The notes beneath the pieces are model-generated. The model was not told where the DNA came from. It saw only the letters and a program-made list of their open reading frames with translations, and ran no database searches. This document shows, piece after piece, positions 17,835-27,553 of a stretch of DNA of 64,000 nucleotides. Every line of letters starts with the position of its first letter. The stretch's first letter is position 1. A program made the position numbers and the translations under genes. Location: NCBI RefSeq assembly GCF_004168365.1, contig NZ_CP035704.1, positions 2,852,001-2,916,000 of the forward strand. Reading direction: 5' to 3'. Origin of the DNA: Pseudolysobacter antarcticus (GTDB lineage Bacteria; Pseudomonadota; Gammaproteobacteria; Xanthomonadales; Rhodanobacteraceae).

Positions 17835-19640
17835 ATGACGCCTCCCCTTCCCGCCACCAATGAATCCCCGCGCAGCGCACGTGATGCGTTCCGGCAATTG
17901 CTGCCTACGTTGTGGCAATTCCGCTGGCGTGTCGGCCTGTCGCTGGCCTGCCTGGTCATCGCCAAGCTCGCCAACATCGGCGTGCCGCTGCTACTGCGAA
18001 ACATTATCGACGCACTCGACAGCAAAACCGCGTTGATCGCGGTGCCGGGTTTGCTGCTCGCGGGTTACGGCGTGTTGCGATTGTCCTCGGTAATGTTCGG
18101 CCAGTTGCGCGATATTTTCTTCGAGCGTGTGAGCCAGCGCGCGATGCGTTCGGCCGGCATTTCGACGTTCCGCCACCTGCATGGATTGAGTCTGCGTTTT
18201 CATCTACAGCGCCACACCGGCGGTGTCTCGCGCGATATCGAACGCGGCACACGCGGCATCTACAACATCCTCGGTTACGCGATTTTCAACATCATCCCGA
18301 CCTTGCTCGAAATCACGCTGGTGACGATCTTGTTGCTGCGTCAGTTCGACTGGCGGTTTGCGACGATCACGCTCGCGACGATGGTGGTCTACATCGCGTT
18401 CACCGTGATCATCACCAACTGGCGCACGCGCATCGTGCGGCAGATGAACGAAACCGACGCCGCAGCAAATGCGCGTGCGATCGACAGTCTGCTGAACTAC
18501 GAAACCGTCAAATACTTCGGCAACGAGGAATTCGAAGCGCAACGCTACGATGCAAATCTGCGCCGTTACGAAGATGCCTCGGTGCAATCCGAATCCTCAC
18601 TGGGCCTGCTCAACGGCGCGCAAAGTCTGGTGATCGCAGGTGGCCTGACGGTGTTGATGTGGATGGCCGCGCAAGGTGTGGTCGGCGGCAAACTCTCGCT
18701 CGGCGATCTGGTCATGGTCAACACACTGCTGCTGCAATTGTCGATCCCGCTGAATTTTCTCGGCGTCACGTATCGGCAGATCAAAAGCGGTCTGGTCGAC
18801 ATGGAACGCATGTTCCGCCTGCTCAACGAACAGAGTGAAATTGCCGACAAACCCGGTGCGCCCGATCTTGCCACACGCGGTGCCGAAGTACGTTTCGAGG
18901 CGGTGCAATTTTCCTACGAAGCCGAACGCACGATTCTGCATCATGTCGATTTCACGATCGCACCGGGACAGACTGTGGCCGTCGTTGGCACTACCGGCGC
19001 CGGTAAATCCACGCTCGCACGTTTGCTGTTTCGTTTCTACGATGTCAGCGGCGGGCGCATCTTGATCGATGGCCAGGATATTCGCGAGGTGACGCAGCAA
19101 TCCCTTCGCCGCGCGATCGGCATCGTGCCGCAAGATACCGTGCTGTTCAACGACAGCATCTACTACAACATCGCGTATGGCCGCCCCGATGCGACGCGCG
19201 AAGAGGTTCACGCCGCGGCGCGCGCCGCGCATATCCACGACTTCATTCTCAGCCTGCCGGAAGGTTACGAAAGCACCGTCGGCGAACGTGGTCTGAAACT
19301 TTCCGGTGGTGAAAAACAAAGAGTCGCGATCGCCCGCACGGTGCTGAAAAATCCGGCCATCCTGATCTTCGATGAAGCCACCAGCGCACTCGATACACGC
19401 ACCGAAAAAATCATCCAGGCCGAACTCGCCGAAGTCGCACGCGAACGCACCACCCTGATCATCGCGCACCGTCTGTCAACGATCGTCGACGCCGATCAGA
19501 TTCTCGTCATGGAACACGGCCGCATCGTCGAGCGCGGCCATCATCGCGATCTGCTCGCACAATCTGGCGTGTATGCCGCATTGTGGAAAATGCAGCAAAC
19601 CGAGAAAAAGACCGAAGCGCTTTACGACGTTTCGGTGTGA
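17835..19640 (+). CDS. ATM1/HMT1-type ABC exporter
   Basis: A 601-residue half-size ABC transporter. The N-terminal domain (residues 1-310) has about six transmembrane helices of the ABC-exporter type, including GVSRDIERGTRGIYNILGYAIFNIIPT. The ATPase domain shows Walker A VGTTGAGKST near 381, signature LSGGEKQRVAIAR near 488, Walker B ILIFDEATSALD and an H-loop histidine in IAHRLSTI. The NETDAAANARAIDSLLNYETVKYFGNE segment is the hallmark of the ATM1 group, which exports glutathione-bound sulfur or metal conjugates from the cytoplasm and homodimerises. The gene stands alone. Substrate is inferred only from the family. Confidence 0.88.
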   Translation: MTPPLPATNESPRSARDAFRQLLPTLWQFRWRVGLSLACLVIAKLANIGVPLLLRNIIDALDSKTALIAVPGLLLAGYGVLRLSSVMFGQLRDIFFERVSQRAMRSAGISTFRHLHGLSLRFHLQRHTGGVSRDIERGTRGIYNILGYAIFNIIPTLLEITLVTILLLRQFDWRFATITLATMVVYIAFTVIITNWRTRIVRQMNETDAAANARAIDSLLNYETVKYFGNEEFEAQRYDANLRRYEDASVQSESSLGLLNGAQSLVIAGGLTVLMWMAAQGVVGGKLSLGDLVMVNTLLLQLSIPLNFLGVTYRQIKSGLVDMERMFRLLNEQSEIADKPGAPDLATRGAEVRFEAVQFSYEAERTILHHVDFTIAPGQTVAVVGTTGAGKSTLARLLFRFYDVSGGRILIDGQDIREVTQQSLRRAIGIVPQDTVLFNDSIYYNIAYGRPDATREEVHAAARAAHIHDFILSLPEGYESTVGERGLKLSGGEKQRVAIARTVLKNPAILIFDEATSALDTRTEKIIQAELAEVARERTTLIIAHRLSTIVDADQILVMEHGRIVERGHHRDLLAQSGVYAALWKMQQTEKKTEALYDVSV

Positions 19641-19743
19641 TGCCGAGAATCACCACAGCCGGCACAGCGCCCTCAGCGCAAACGCGCTGCACACTTTGGC
19701 CACGACTGGCGCACGCAGAGACGGCTGCGCGCACCGCCAAAGC

Positions 19744-22638
19744 TTACGGTGCGCTTGCCTTGTCCAGTCGTTCAAGCTCGTGCCTGGCCTCGAAATACTC
19801 GCTGTAAAAGCGCACGCCGGTATCGATCGCCTTGCTGAAATAAATACGAGCGTTAACCACATCGTGCTTGCTCAGAAAATATTCGCCGATATAGAAATAC
19901 GCTTCGCAGCTATTGAGCTTGCGCTCGGCAGGATTGGCGCCAGCCAGCAGTTTTTCGATGTCGCGCTCGGTGCGATCACCGGTGAACAAGCCGTACAAAG
20001 GACGCGGCCATTCGCCGCCCAGCTCTCTCCGGCTCGCTTCGACGATGCCGGGTTTGGCGCCGCCCGCAAACCGCTCGGCAGCAATCAGGTACCAGAGCAT
20101 CGCGTACGGTGAATGCGACACGCCGTTGGCACCGTGCGCGAAGTCATCCAGTGCTGCAGTGTTGTCAGCGGAAAAATACTCCGCGATGCCACGATGGGTC
20201 TGCACGCCGTCGCTATCCTCGACGCCGAGCGCCAGCGCGCGCGAGAAGCTATCGATGGCTTCCTTGAAGCGCCCTTTGGTCAGCAGTGAATTGCCGCGCT
20301 CGTAATACGCGTTGGCATTTTTCGGTGCGAGCTTGATCGCCGCATCAAAATCCACGAGCGCCTTGTCCGACTCGCCGAGGTCGTCGTAAATGATGCCTCG
20401 TTCTATCAGCGCGGCGGCGCGATCGCGATCCGCCAGTGTGTTGCCGTCGAGCGATGCGGAAATGTGTTTCAGCGATTCGCGCTGTTCGGTTTCGCGTTGC
20501 GCCACTGGATCTGGCGCAGCGTTGTCCGCCTGCTTTTCTTTGCCATTCTTGCCAAGCAAATTCGCCATGAATCCGCCGGATTTTTTACCGCCAGCGCCGG
20601 CACCCGATGGCAGGAAGACCACGGCGCGCAGTTCCTCCGTCTTTTTGATTTCGTGGGAATAGTCCTCCAGATCCTTCATCGCAACGATGCCATCGGGAAT
20701 GATCATGTCGAAGATTTCAGATGCCACATTGCCGCGAAAGCGCGACTGCTGCTGCAACGTAAAATAAGATTTGCCGATGGTTTTGGTTTGCGGATCGCGC
20801 GCCTCGGCCACCGACGTCGGCGCGGTGAGCTGAAATTCGTAGCGATAATGTTGCGGTAGCGACGATATCCGCATCGCAACCTTGCGATCCGCTTCGGGGA
20901 TGGGCAAATGACCGAAGATCGGTGTCGGTCGGAATTTCACGAAACGCAATCCGTTTTTGTCGCTGATCGCTTTTGCGGGAAGCTGGTACGTGGCGGAGAC
21001 GATGATCACATTTTTTTCCGAATCGTCCTGAACATTCTGACTACCGACCACAACTGCGCCTTCATAACGCTTGGTTATTTGCGCCAGGGATTCGCGCGTG
21101 CGTTCCTCTGTCGTGCTTTGCTTCAGGCTTTGCCGAACAAGGTCTGCAAATTGGCCGCGCGCGATGGCATCGATACTGAGCGTGATCGGCTGATCGAACG
21201 CAGCGATATTCATTTTTTCGACCATTTCGAATTGCGCCGCATCCACTTTGCGCGTCGGCAGATGCGTCGGCTGGCGCGTATCCGCGGCAACGATCAAGAC
21301 ATCAACACCTTCGTGCCACGAGTAGATCGCATCGAGCCGACCACGCTGTTCGGGTACGGTGGGATCGAGAAAGTATTCGTGCCCGGCGACCACGGCACGC
21401 ACGATGACATGATCGAAATGCTCCGGCGAAGGCAGCTTTTGGCCCAGGCTTTGCCCCGGTTGTGAGGGCACGAGTACCGGCTGTGCATCAATGCCCAATT
21501 CCTTGAGCAGCGCGATCAGCAGGGCTGCCTTGTCCTTGCAGTCGCCGTAACGACGCTGCAGCGTCACCGCGGGTGCGCTGGGTCGGTGCGAACTCTCGCC
21601 GAGCGAAATCGAGAAATAACGAATCTCCCGCTGTACGTACTGCAGCGCCGCCAACGCGCGGGCTTCTGCGCCAGCTTGGCTTTTCAGAGTATTCGCGAGC
21701 TCAACCACACTGGCATCCGGAATCGTAGTTTTAAACAGCCCGGCGGCCCAGGCAGCAGCCTCGTTCCAGTCGCGATATTCGGAAAACTCTATCCAGCGCA
21801 ATGGCGAATACTCTGCCGGGTAATAACCTGAAGGGTGCGCTGCGACCAGATCGCGCCCCTCGAACACCAACACATCAAGGCTCCCGTCCTTGCGCCGCTG
21901 CGGTTTCGGTTCCGGCAGCGATTCAGGGCCGAAGAGGCGCATCTGGATCTTGTGCGATTGCGGTGACTTGAGAACAACGCGGCGCAACCGTGTGGGCGTC
22001 GGCAAATCCCATGACGCGGCATCGGCGAAGCGATCGGGGAAAACCGGGTTGCGACCCAGCTTGGTGAATTCGATATCGAGCGCATCGCCAACACGCACGT
22101 CGTCGATGAGCAGCGACGCGGTCACCTGCCCGGTGTACATGCCATGTTCCAGCCCGAGTTCGCGCTCCAGAAAGCGGATCTGCGTCGACGCCTGCTTGTC
22201 GATGCTTTTGCCGTCGCGAAGAATATGGATCGCGTGCAAACGCAGCTGCTGCCAGGCAGGTACAAGATCAATCTCGAACTGACCCAGTTGCGACAATGCA
22301 CTCGTTTCATTCGCAACCAATAACTGATGCACATACAAAGCCGGCGCCGCATCGACAAGAAACTGGGTATCGCGCAACGCGTAATAAAGCGGGTCAGCAC
22401 GCTTTAGCAGATCGGCGTCGGGTACCACTGCCGGTGCCGGCTCAACCCATGCCGGCCGGCTTTCCCAGCGAAACGCATTTTCATCGATTTTTATCTCGTG
22501 CGACGGCGGCGCCTTGGGCAGCTCCTGGGCAATGCCAAAAATCGGTGCCGGCATCACAACAGCAACAAACATCCAAAGTACGATGCCAGAAAATCCGTTA
22601 CGTTTTGACTTGTGCACGAGTCCCTCCGTCCCATGCAT
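19744..22638 (-). CDS. DUF3857/transglutaminase-like protein with C-terminal TPRs
   Basis: A large exported protein of about 964 residues. An N-terminal hydrophobic signal (residues 13-37) precedes a DUF3857 domain, roughly residues 90-260. A transglutaminase-like core follows, with the catalytic Cys in RRYGDCKDKAALLIALLKELGI, the His in HFDHVIVRAVVAGHEYFLDPTVPE and an Asp. The last 250 residues carry tetratricopeptide repeats (ALIERGIIYDDLGESDKALVDFDAAIKL and the next unit). DUF3857-Tgl proteins are common periplasmic proteins of Gram-negatives with unclear substrates, often in cell-envelope contexts. The ATG at 22638 was chosen because it begins the signal peptide; an in-frame upstream extension of 49 residues is unlikely. 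Confidence 0.8.
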   Translation of the reverse strand: MHGTEGLVHKSKRNGFSGIVLWMFVAVVMPAPIFGIAQELPKAPPSHEIKIDENAFRWESRPAWVEPAPAVVPDADLLKRADPLYYALRDTQFLVDAAPALYVHQLLVANETSALSQLGQFEIDLVPAWQQLRLHAIHILRDGKSIDKQASTQIRFLERELGLEHGMYTGQVTASLLIDDVRVGDALDIEFTKLGRNPVFPDRFADAASWDLPTPTRLRRVVLKSPQSHKIQMRLFGPESLPEPKPQRRKDGSLDVLVFEGRDLVAAHPSGYYPAEYSPLRWIEFSEYRDWNEAAAWAAGLFKTTIPDASVVELANTLKSQAGAEARALAALQYVQREIRYFSISLGESSHRPSAPAVTLQRRYGDCKDKAALLIALLKELGIDAQPVLVPSQPGQSLGQKLPSPEHFDHVIVRAVVAGHEYFLDPTVPEQRGRLDAIYSWHEGVDVLIVAADTRQPTHLPTRKVDAAQFEMVEKMNIAAFDQPITLSIDAIARGQFADLVRQSLKQSTTEERTRESLAQITKRYEGAVVVGSQNVQDDSEKNVIIVSATYQLPAKAISDKNGLRFVKFRPTPIFGHLPIPEADRKVAMRISSLPQHYRYEFQLTAPTSVAEARDPQTKTIGKSYFTLQQQSRFRGNVASEIFDMIIPDGIVAMKDLEDYSHEIKKTEELRAVVFLPSGAGAGGKKSGGFMANLLGKNGKEKQADNAAPDPVAQRETEQRESLKHISASLDGNTLADRDRAAALIERGIIYDDLGESDKALVDFDAAIKLAPKNANAYYERGNSLLTKGRFKEAIDSFSRALALGVEDSDGVQTHRGIAEYFSADNTAALDDFAHGANGVSHSPYAMLWYLIAAERFAGGAKPGIVEASRRELGGEWPRPLYGLFTGDRTERDIEKLLAGANPAERKLNSCEAYFYIGEYFLSKHDVVNARIYFSKAIDTGVRFYSEYFEARHELERLDKASAP

Positions 22639-22882
22639 GCACGACTGCGCGGGTGTGAAATGTTGATGAATCTGGATTGATTGCGCGACTGCGATGCGAT
22701 CGGTAAAAGTGTAGCGCAATTCTTGTGTCACGAGACTGATAAAAATTGATACATCAGCGATGCTTAAATGACGTTGTATGTGCATTAAGCACGCGATTTA
22801 TGTCTCTCCTGTCGATGCGAGAAATGCAGCCGCAGCGGCTTCACGAATAGCTCCGCCCTGGCGATTGTGCGGCGAGATCAAT

Positions 22883-24169
22883 TCAAGTTTGAATGCGATG
22901 GATCAACGGTTCGGCCGGTGGCGCTGGCTTGGCCGGTTTCGCAGTTTTCGCTGGAACAACGACCGTAGTTTTGACGTAACTGTCGATTGCTTGCGCGAGC
23001 GTTTGTTTGCCCTTGTGCACGGCTTCCGCCTGGGCTTCGCCGGCATCGATCTCGCGATCAGAGAGTTGCAACATGCTCGAGCGGCGATTGTCCGTGGCCG
23101 TCTGGATCGTCGCGCTCGCACCCGGATTCGATTTCAGGGCGAGCGAAAACAGCATGAATCCGAGCGCGCGGTTTCGCGTTACGCCGATGCCCTGATCGTA
23201 GATCGAACCAAGGTTGTTGAGCGCTTCGGCATCGCCTTGTTCAGCCGCACGGCGATACCAGCTCGTCGCCGTCTTGAGATCTTTCGAAGTACCCAGCCCG
23301 AGCCGATACAGGTCGCCGAGTTTTTGTTGCGCAGCGGCCGGACCCTGCTGCGCTGCCTTGCCGTACCACAACAGCGCCGCCTTGAAATCCTGCGGCACAC
23401 CGATGCCGCGTGCGTAGTCTGCGGCCAGCAGCAATTGCGCATTGATGTCGCCCTGCGCGGCCGCCTTGGCGAACCAGAACACGGCTTGGTTATCATCGTG
23501 ATCCACACCATTGCCGCGCGTGTACATCTGGCCGAGATTGGTCTGCGCCAGACTGTGGCCCTGCTCCGCCGCGGCGCGATACAAGGCCGCGGCCTGGACA
23601 AAATCCCGGTCGATCCCGATACCGTTTTCGTACAGCGAACCGAGATTGTTCTGCGCATTGGCATTGCCTTGATTGGCCGCGCGCCGATACCACTGTGCCG
23701 CCTGTGCGACATCCTGATTTACACCAAGGCCTTGATCGTAGGCCACGCCGAGATTGTATTGCGCATCGGCAAAACCCTGGTCCGCCGCCTTCGCGTACCA
23801 GACCGTCGCCTGCGCCGGATCGGCATTCACACCGAGGCCGCGCTGGTACAACACGCCAAGATTGAACTGCGCGGCAACGTAGCCTTGCTCGGCCGATCTA
23901 CCATACCAAACAGCGGCATCGGGATAATTCTGCGCAACGCCTTCGCCACGTTCGAGCATCAGCCCGATGTTGTATTGTGCCGCGGCATCACCGGTGTCCG
24001 CCGCGGCAGCGAACTCCTTCAACGCGAGCGCAAAGTTGTGTGCTTTGTACGCGACAAGGCCTTCGCTGACACCCGCGTTGACCGACACACTGATGATCAG
24101 CATCGCGAAAACTGCGAAGCCCTGGCAGATAAAAAGTCGCGTGGAAAAATTTTTGCGGCGTGCTGGCAT
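22883..24169 (-). CDS. Exported Sel1-repeat protein
   Basis: A 428-residue protein with an N-terminal signal peptide (residues 1-32, ending SVNA). About eight Sel1-like TPR-type units of roughly 36 residues follow, each with the pattern A..LG..Y..G.GV..D...A..WY..AA.QG.A. The repeats run from about residue 60 to 350. The remaining C-terminal tail is Ala/Lys/Pro-rich and looks unstructured (KTAKPAKPAPPAEPL). Sel1 repeats form scaffolds that assemble protein complexes. It follows the DUF3857 protein on the same strand with about 100 bases between, so related envelope roles are possible but not shown. Confidence 0.8.
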   Translation of the reverse strand: MPARRKNFSTRLFICQGFAVFAMLIISVSVNAGVSEGLVAYKAHNFALALKEFAAAADTGDAAAQYNIGLMLERGEGVAQNYPDAAVWYGRSAEQGYVAAQFNLGVLYQRGLGVNADPAQATVWYAKAADQGFADAQYNLGVAYDQGLGVNQDVAQAAQWYRRAANQGNANAQNNLGSLYENGIGIDRDFVQAAALYRAAAEQGHSLAQTNLGQMYTRGNGVDHDDNQAVFWFAKAAAQGDINAQLLLAADYARGIGVPQDFKAALLWYGKAAQQGPAAAQQKLGDLYRLGLGTSKDLKTATSWYRRAAEQGDAEALNNLGSIYDQGIGVTRNRALGFMLFSLALKSNPGASATIQTATDNRRSSMLQLSDREIDAGEAQAEAVHKGKQTLAQAIDSYVKTTVVVPAKTAKPAKPAPPAEPLIHRIQT

Positions 24170-24373
24170 TCGCTAATCACAGGCGTGGATAGAATGGGCG
24201 ATGATAGACCGCACGCCAACGGCTATTGTTCAAACACGCCGAGGAAAATCCGATCGAACCCGCTGCAGTCCGCCGGTTTAACGCTGCTCTAGTCTTGGAT
24301 GGCTGCGGCTCCTGCCTGCGTACAGGCACGAAACGCTAACACGGGTTACATGAGCGCCCCGTTAAAACCCAAG

Positions 24374-25072
24374 CTAGATCACGGTGCCAAACAACTTGCC
24401 GATGCCCGCGGTGATCGCCATCGCCAGCGCGCCCCAGAACGTCACTCGCCACGCTGCTGTCAAAATACTGGACCCGCCGACTCGCGCCGCCACCACACCG
24501 AGCAAGGCGAGAAAAATGAGCGAAGTTGTCGACACCCAGAGGATCAAACCCTGTGCGGATGACAATGCAATGACCACGAGCGGCAACGCCGCGCCGAGCG
24601 CAAAACTTGCGGCGGATGCCAGCGCCGCCTGAATCGGACGTGCGCGCAGGGCCGGTGATATGCCGAGCTCGTCGCGAGCGTGCGCACCCAGCGCGTCGTG
24701 CGCTGATAATTGCTCGGCGACTTGTTTTGCCAGGCTCGGCTCGAGTCCACGCGCGACATAAATCCCGGTGAGTTCGCGTTGTTCCGCGATCGGATCGGCA
24801 GCGAGCTCAGCGCGTTCGCGCGCGAGATCTGCCTCCTCCGAATCAGCCTGCGAATGCACCGAAACATATTCGCCCGCCGCCATCGACATCGCGCCAGCCA
24901 CGAGCCCAGCGACACCGGTCAGCAGAATATTGCCGTGACTCGCACTCGCTGCGGCGACGCCGATGACCAGGCTCGCGGTGGAAACGATGCCGTCGTTCGC
25001 ACCGAGCACGGCGGCGCGCAACCAGCCGATACGCTGGGTGTGATGGATTTCACGGTGAGTATGGCGAGCCAT
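24374..25072 (-). CDS. VIT1/CCC1-type iron or manganese transporter
   Basis: A 232-residue membrane protein of the vacuolar iron transporter family, which exchanges Fe2+ or Mn2+ for protons. The signature GWLRAAVLGANDGIVSTASLVIGVAAA begins at residue 16. LVAGAMSMAAGEYVSVHSQADSEEADLARERAEL contains the GEYVSV(S/H) motif and acidic metal-binding residues of the hydrophilic loop. Two further hydrophobic segments and a C-terminal helix pair follow. The ATG at 25072 was preferred because the longer upstream open frame has no sequence character. It lies 46 bases downstream of the small membrane protein on the same strand. Whether it imports or exports metal is not evident from sequence. Confidence 0.85.
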   Translation of the reverse strand: MARHTHREIHHTQRIGWLRAAVLGANDGIVSTASLVIGVAAASASHGNILLTGVAGLVAGAMSMAAGEYVSVHSQADSEEADLARERAELAADPIAEQRELTGIYVARGLEPSLAKQVAEQLSAHDALGAHARDELGISPALRARPIQAALASAASFALGAALPLVVIALSSAQGLILWVSTTSLIFLALLGVVAARVGGSSILTAAWRVTFWGALAMAITAGIGKLFGTVI

Positions 25073-25118
25073 CGATTTCCTCGAATTATTGGTCGATCTG
25101 CGGATCAGAAATATCGCA

Positions 25119-25592
25119 TCACGCGCGCATGCCAAGTTCGCGCCAGTGCCTGCACACGCCGACAGCGTAGCCCAGCCCCAGGCCGAGACAAAGCAGCGAA
25201 GTGACAACGATGAAAATGTTGATGCTGCGACAATCACCGCAGATATTCGCGAGCGCATCGGCGCGCCACAGAATCAACGGAATGAATGCCAGCCCGCGCA
25301 GGATCAGGATGCCGGCAATACCAAGCAGCATGCCGCGCAACAGCGGCAAACGACGCAGCAAGCCTGCGCCGGAAAAAGCATAGGCCGCGAAAAAAATCAG
25401 CAGGGTCGCGATCAACACACAACTGATCGGCGCATGCAGATCGCCATTGCGCGCCATTTGCACCAAACCACGCGGAGCGCCGAAAAAGGCGTACCACTGC
25501 GGGCCGCCGAGCGGAATCAGCAGATGCAGCAACGCGCCGCACGATGCGATGACACCCGACCAAAACAGATACGGATTTTTTGCGCCAAACAT
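25119..25592 (-). CDS. Small four-helix membrane protein of unknown function
   Basis: A 157-residue integral membrane protein with four hydrophobic segments. It begins MFGAKNPYLFWSGVIASCGALLHLLIPLGG and includes YAFFGAPRGLVQM, which suggests a substrate- or lipid-facing loop with GxP turns. No domain could be named, although the layout resembles DUF3995-like small membrane proteins. It lies upstream of the VIT1-type transporter with a 46-base gap, so the two may be co-expressed. Confidence 0.68.
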   Translation of the reverse strand: MFGAKNPYLFWSGVIASCGALLHLLIPLGGPQWYAFFGAPRGLVQMARNGDLHAPISCVLIATLLIFFAAYAFSGAGLLRRLPLLRGMLLGIAGILILRGLAFIPLILWRADALANICGDCRSINIFIVVTSLLCLGLGLGYAVGVCRHWRELGMRA

Positions 25593-25684
25593 CGTTGACT
25601 CCCTGCATGTTGCGAGGGGAGAGCTTAGCGGAAAACGCAGGATTTATTTTCAGACGTCCCGCTCGCGCGAGCCGCGTGACAATT

Positions 25685-26404
25685 TCACTGCGCGGTCGAC
25701 GATAGCCCATCCTCGCGTGCAATACGCGTGTGTCGCACATCCTTGCCGCGCACGATGTAGATCACGTGTTCGCACAGATTCTTGCAACGGTCGCCGATAC
25801 GTTCGAGCGAACGCGCCGACCACAGTAGGTTCAACGCTGGCGGAATATGCGCCGGATCGGAAGTCATGAGTGCGACCAGGGCGCGCATCAGATCGTCGTA
25901 TTTGATATCGACTTTTCGATCACGCCGGATCACTTCGATCGCCAGTGTTTCATCGGCACGCGCAAACGCATCGAGCGCGCCGCGCAACATCTCGCGCACC
26001 ATCTGGCCGATCTGTTCGAGCTTGAGCAGCAGGCCGTCGTCGAGATGTTCGTCCACGGCTTTTTCGCCCATGCGCGCGATACGCTGGGCTTCATCACCGA
26101 TGCGCTCGATGTCGGCGACCATCTTCATCACCGCCATCACCAGGCGCAGATCCGACGCCGCGGGTTGACGTCGCGCGAGGATGAACATGCACTCTTCATC
26201 GAGCTGCAACTCGGCGGCATTGACGCGATCCTCGCGCTCGTACACACCCGCAGCATTGCGTGCATCGCGCTCGGCGAAGATACGCAAGGACGCCGACAAT
26301 TGTTCCTCCACCAGACCGCCCATCGCGAGCAACTTGCGACTGAGGTCTTCGAGCTCGGAATTGAACTGGCGCGAGATGTGCTGGGTGAGATGCAGGGGAT
26401 CCAT
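25685..26404 (-). CDS. phoU: Phosphate-signalling protein PhoU
   Basis: A 239-residue cytosolic helical protein that connects the Pst transporter to PhoR and represses the Pho response under phosphate sufficiency. It has the two tandem PhoU three-helix bundles: SRQFNSELEDLSRKLLAMGGLVEEQL, then DSxMRxR-like metal-binding helices with DEAQRIARMG, and a second repeat with RSLERIGDRCKNLCEHVIYIVRGKDVRH at the C-terminus. It is the last gene of a leftward cluster with pstC, pstA and pstB; a 301-base gap containing repeats separates it from pstB. Confidence 0.93.
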   Translation of the reverse strand: MDPLHLTQHISRQFNSELEDLSRKLLAMGGLVEEQLSASLRIFAERDARNAAGVYEREDRVNAAELQLDEECMFILARRQPAASDLRLVMAVMKMVADIERIGDEAQRIARMGEKAVDEHLDDGLLLKLEQIGQMVREMLRGALDAFARADETLAIEVIRRDRKVDIKYDDLMRALVALMTSDPAHIPPALNLLWSARSLERIGDRCKNLCEHVIYIVRGKDVRHTRIAREDGLSSTAQ

Positions 26405-26705
26405 GATGTCCTGTGGCGGTGTGGTTTTTATGATTTTAGGTGATAAGAAAATTTTGCGTGGCTACGAAATCTATCAAACATAAAAGTAGCCGTCGTTCCA
26501 GCGAAGGCTGGAATCCATTTTGACTTTAGCGCTTGCGGGGTGAAAGTGTCGCGAGGCATGGCAAGATCAAAATGGATCCCAACCTTCGCTGGGATGACGA
26601 GCAAATAAAAAAAACAACACGATGGAATCGAGCTTCGCGCTTCGCGCTTCCTGATTTTGCCACGACTCAGTTTTCAAAATAATGTCGGCACACAATTATT
26701 TTGCG
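26405..26705. other. Repeat-bearing gap between pstB and phoU
   Basis: No gene is visible in this 301-base gap. It holds an inverted-repeat unit at 26491-26603. The element sits between two genes of one Pho cluster and could reduce or attenuate phoU transcription. Confidence 0.6.
26491..26603. repeat. Inverted repeat unit resembling dRS3-type or MITE sequences
   Basis: Two arms of about 32 bases face each other. The left arm contains TTCCAGCGAAGGCTGGAA, then ATCCATTTTGA; the right arm, read on the other strand, contains TCCCAGCGAAGGTTGGGA and ATCCATTTTGA. Each arm is itself a small palindrome. Only a few bases differ, so the whole unit can fold into a long hairpin. It looks like a mobile small repeat, and the internal form resembles dRS3 units of other bacteria. 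Confidence 0.6.
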
Positions 26706-27533
26706 TCAGCGAAATTTCCCGGTGATGTAATCCTCAGTCTCGCGACGCTGCGGATTGGTGAATACGCTGTCGGTATCGCCGAACTCGAGCACGCGACCCT
26801 GATACATGAACGCGGTGTAGTCGGCGACACGCGCGGCCTGCTGCATATTGTGCGTCACCACGAGCACGGTGTAGCGCTGCGCGAGTTGATGCACGAGCTC
26901 CTCGAAACGCAAGGTGGAAATCGGATCGAGCATCGATGCGGGTTCATCCATCAGCAGAATTTCCGGCTCCACCGCGAGTGCGCGCGCAATCACCAGACGT
27001 TGCTGCTGGCCGCTGGAAAGTATCAGCGCATCTTCGTGCAATCGCGTCGCCACTTCGTCCCACAGTCCGACGACTTTCAATACCGATTCGATACGTTCAT
27101 CGAGTTCACGCCGCCGCCGCAAACCGGCCAGGCGCAATCCATACGCAACATTGTCGTATACCGTCAGCGGAAATGGATTCGGTTTCTGGAACACCATGCC
27201 GACCCTACGGCGCAACTCCGGCACCGGCAAATCGCCGCCGTGAATATCGCTGCCGGCAAGTTTCACGCTGCCGCTGACACGACACCCGTCAACCTCGTCG
27301 TTGAGCCGGTTGCAGCAACGCAGGAACGTGGATTTTCCGCAGCCGCTCGGCCCGACCAACGCGGTGACATGCCGCGCCGGCACGGACAAATTCAGCGCAT
27401 GCAAAATCTGTCGATCGCCGTAAAACAGATTCAATGCCTGCGCCTGCAATGCCAGGGTTTTTCCGGCAAGCAAATCCGTGCGCATGACCGGCAATACGCT
27501 GGCATTCAATGGCTGGGAAAAATCATTCGGCAT
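26706..27533 (-). CDS. pstB: Phosphate ABC transporter ATP-binding protein
   Basis: A 275-residue ATPase that powers the high-affinity phosphate importer. It has Walker [11 protein letters not shown] near residue 61, [25 protein letters not shown] typical of PstB, a Walker [14 protein letters not shown] and H-loop VVTHNMQQA. The signature is LSSGQQQRL instead of the usual LSGGQQQRL, a Gly-to-Ser change that is uncommon for PstB. The ATG at 27533 was chosen; the longer frame overlaps the region next to pstA and looks non-coding. It is downstream of pstA by 20 bases and followed by phoU. Confidence 0.92.
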   Translation of the reverse strand: MPNDFSQPLNASVLPVMRTDLLAGKTLALQAQALNLFYGDRQILHALNLSVPARHVTALVGPSGCGKSTFLRCCNRLNDEVDGCRVSGSVKLAGSDIHGGDLPVPELRRRVGMVFQKPNPFPLTVYDNVAYGLRLAGLRRRRELDERIESVLKVVGLWDEVATRLHEDALILSSGQQQRLVIARALAVEPEILLMDEPASMLDPISTLRFEELVHQLAQRYTVLVVTHNMQQAARVADYTAFMYQGRVLEFGDTDSVFTNPQRRETEDYITGKFR

Positions 27534-27553
27534 CGTTACTGCTGACTCTCGAT

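Noticed and set aside
22883-24169. Short periodic DNA repeats considered as a tandem-repeat or CRISPR-like element
   Set aside because: The periodicity is explained by 36-residue Sel1 protein repeats.
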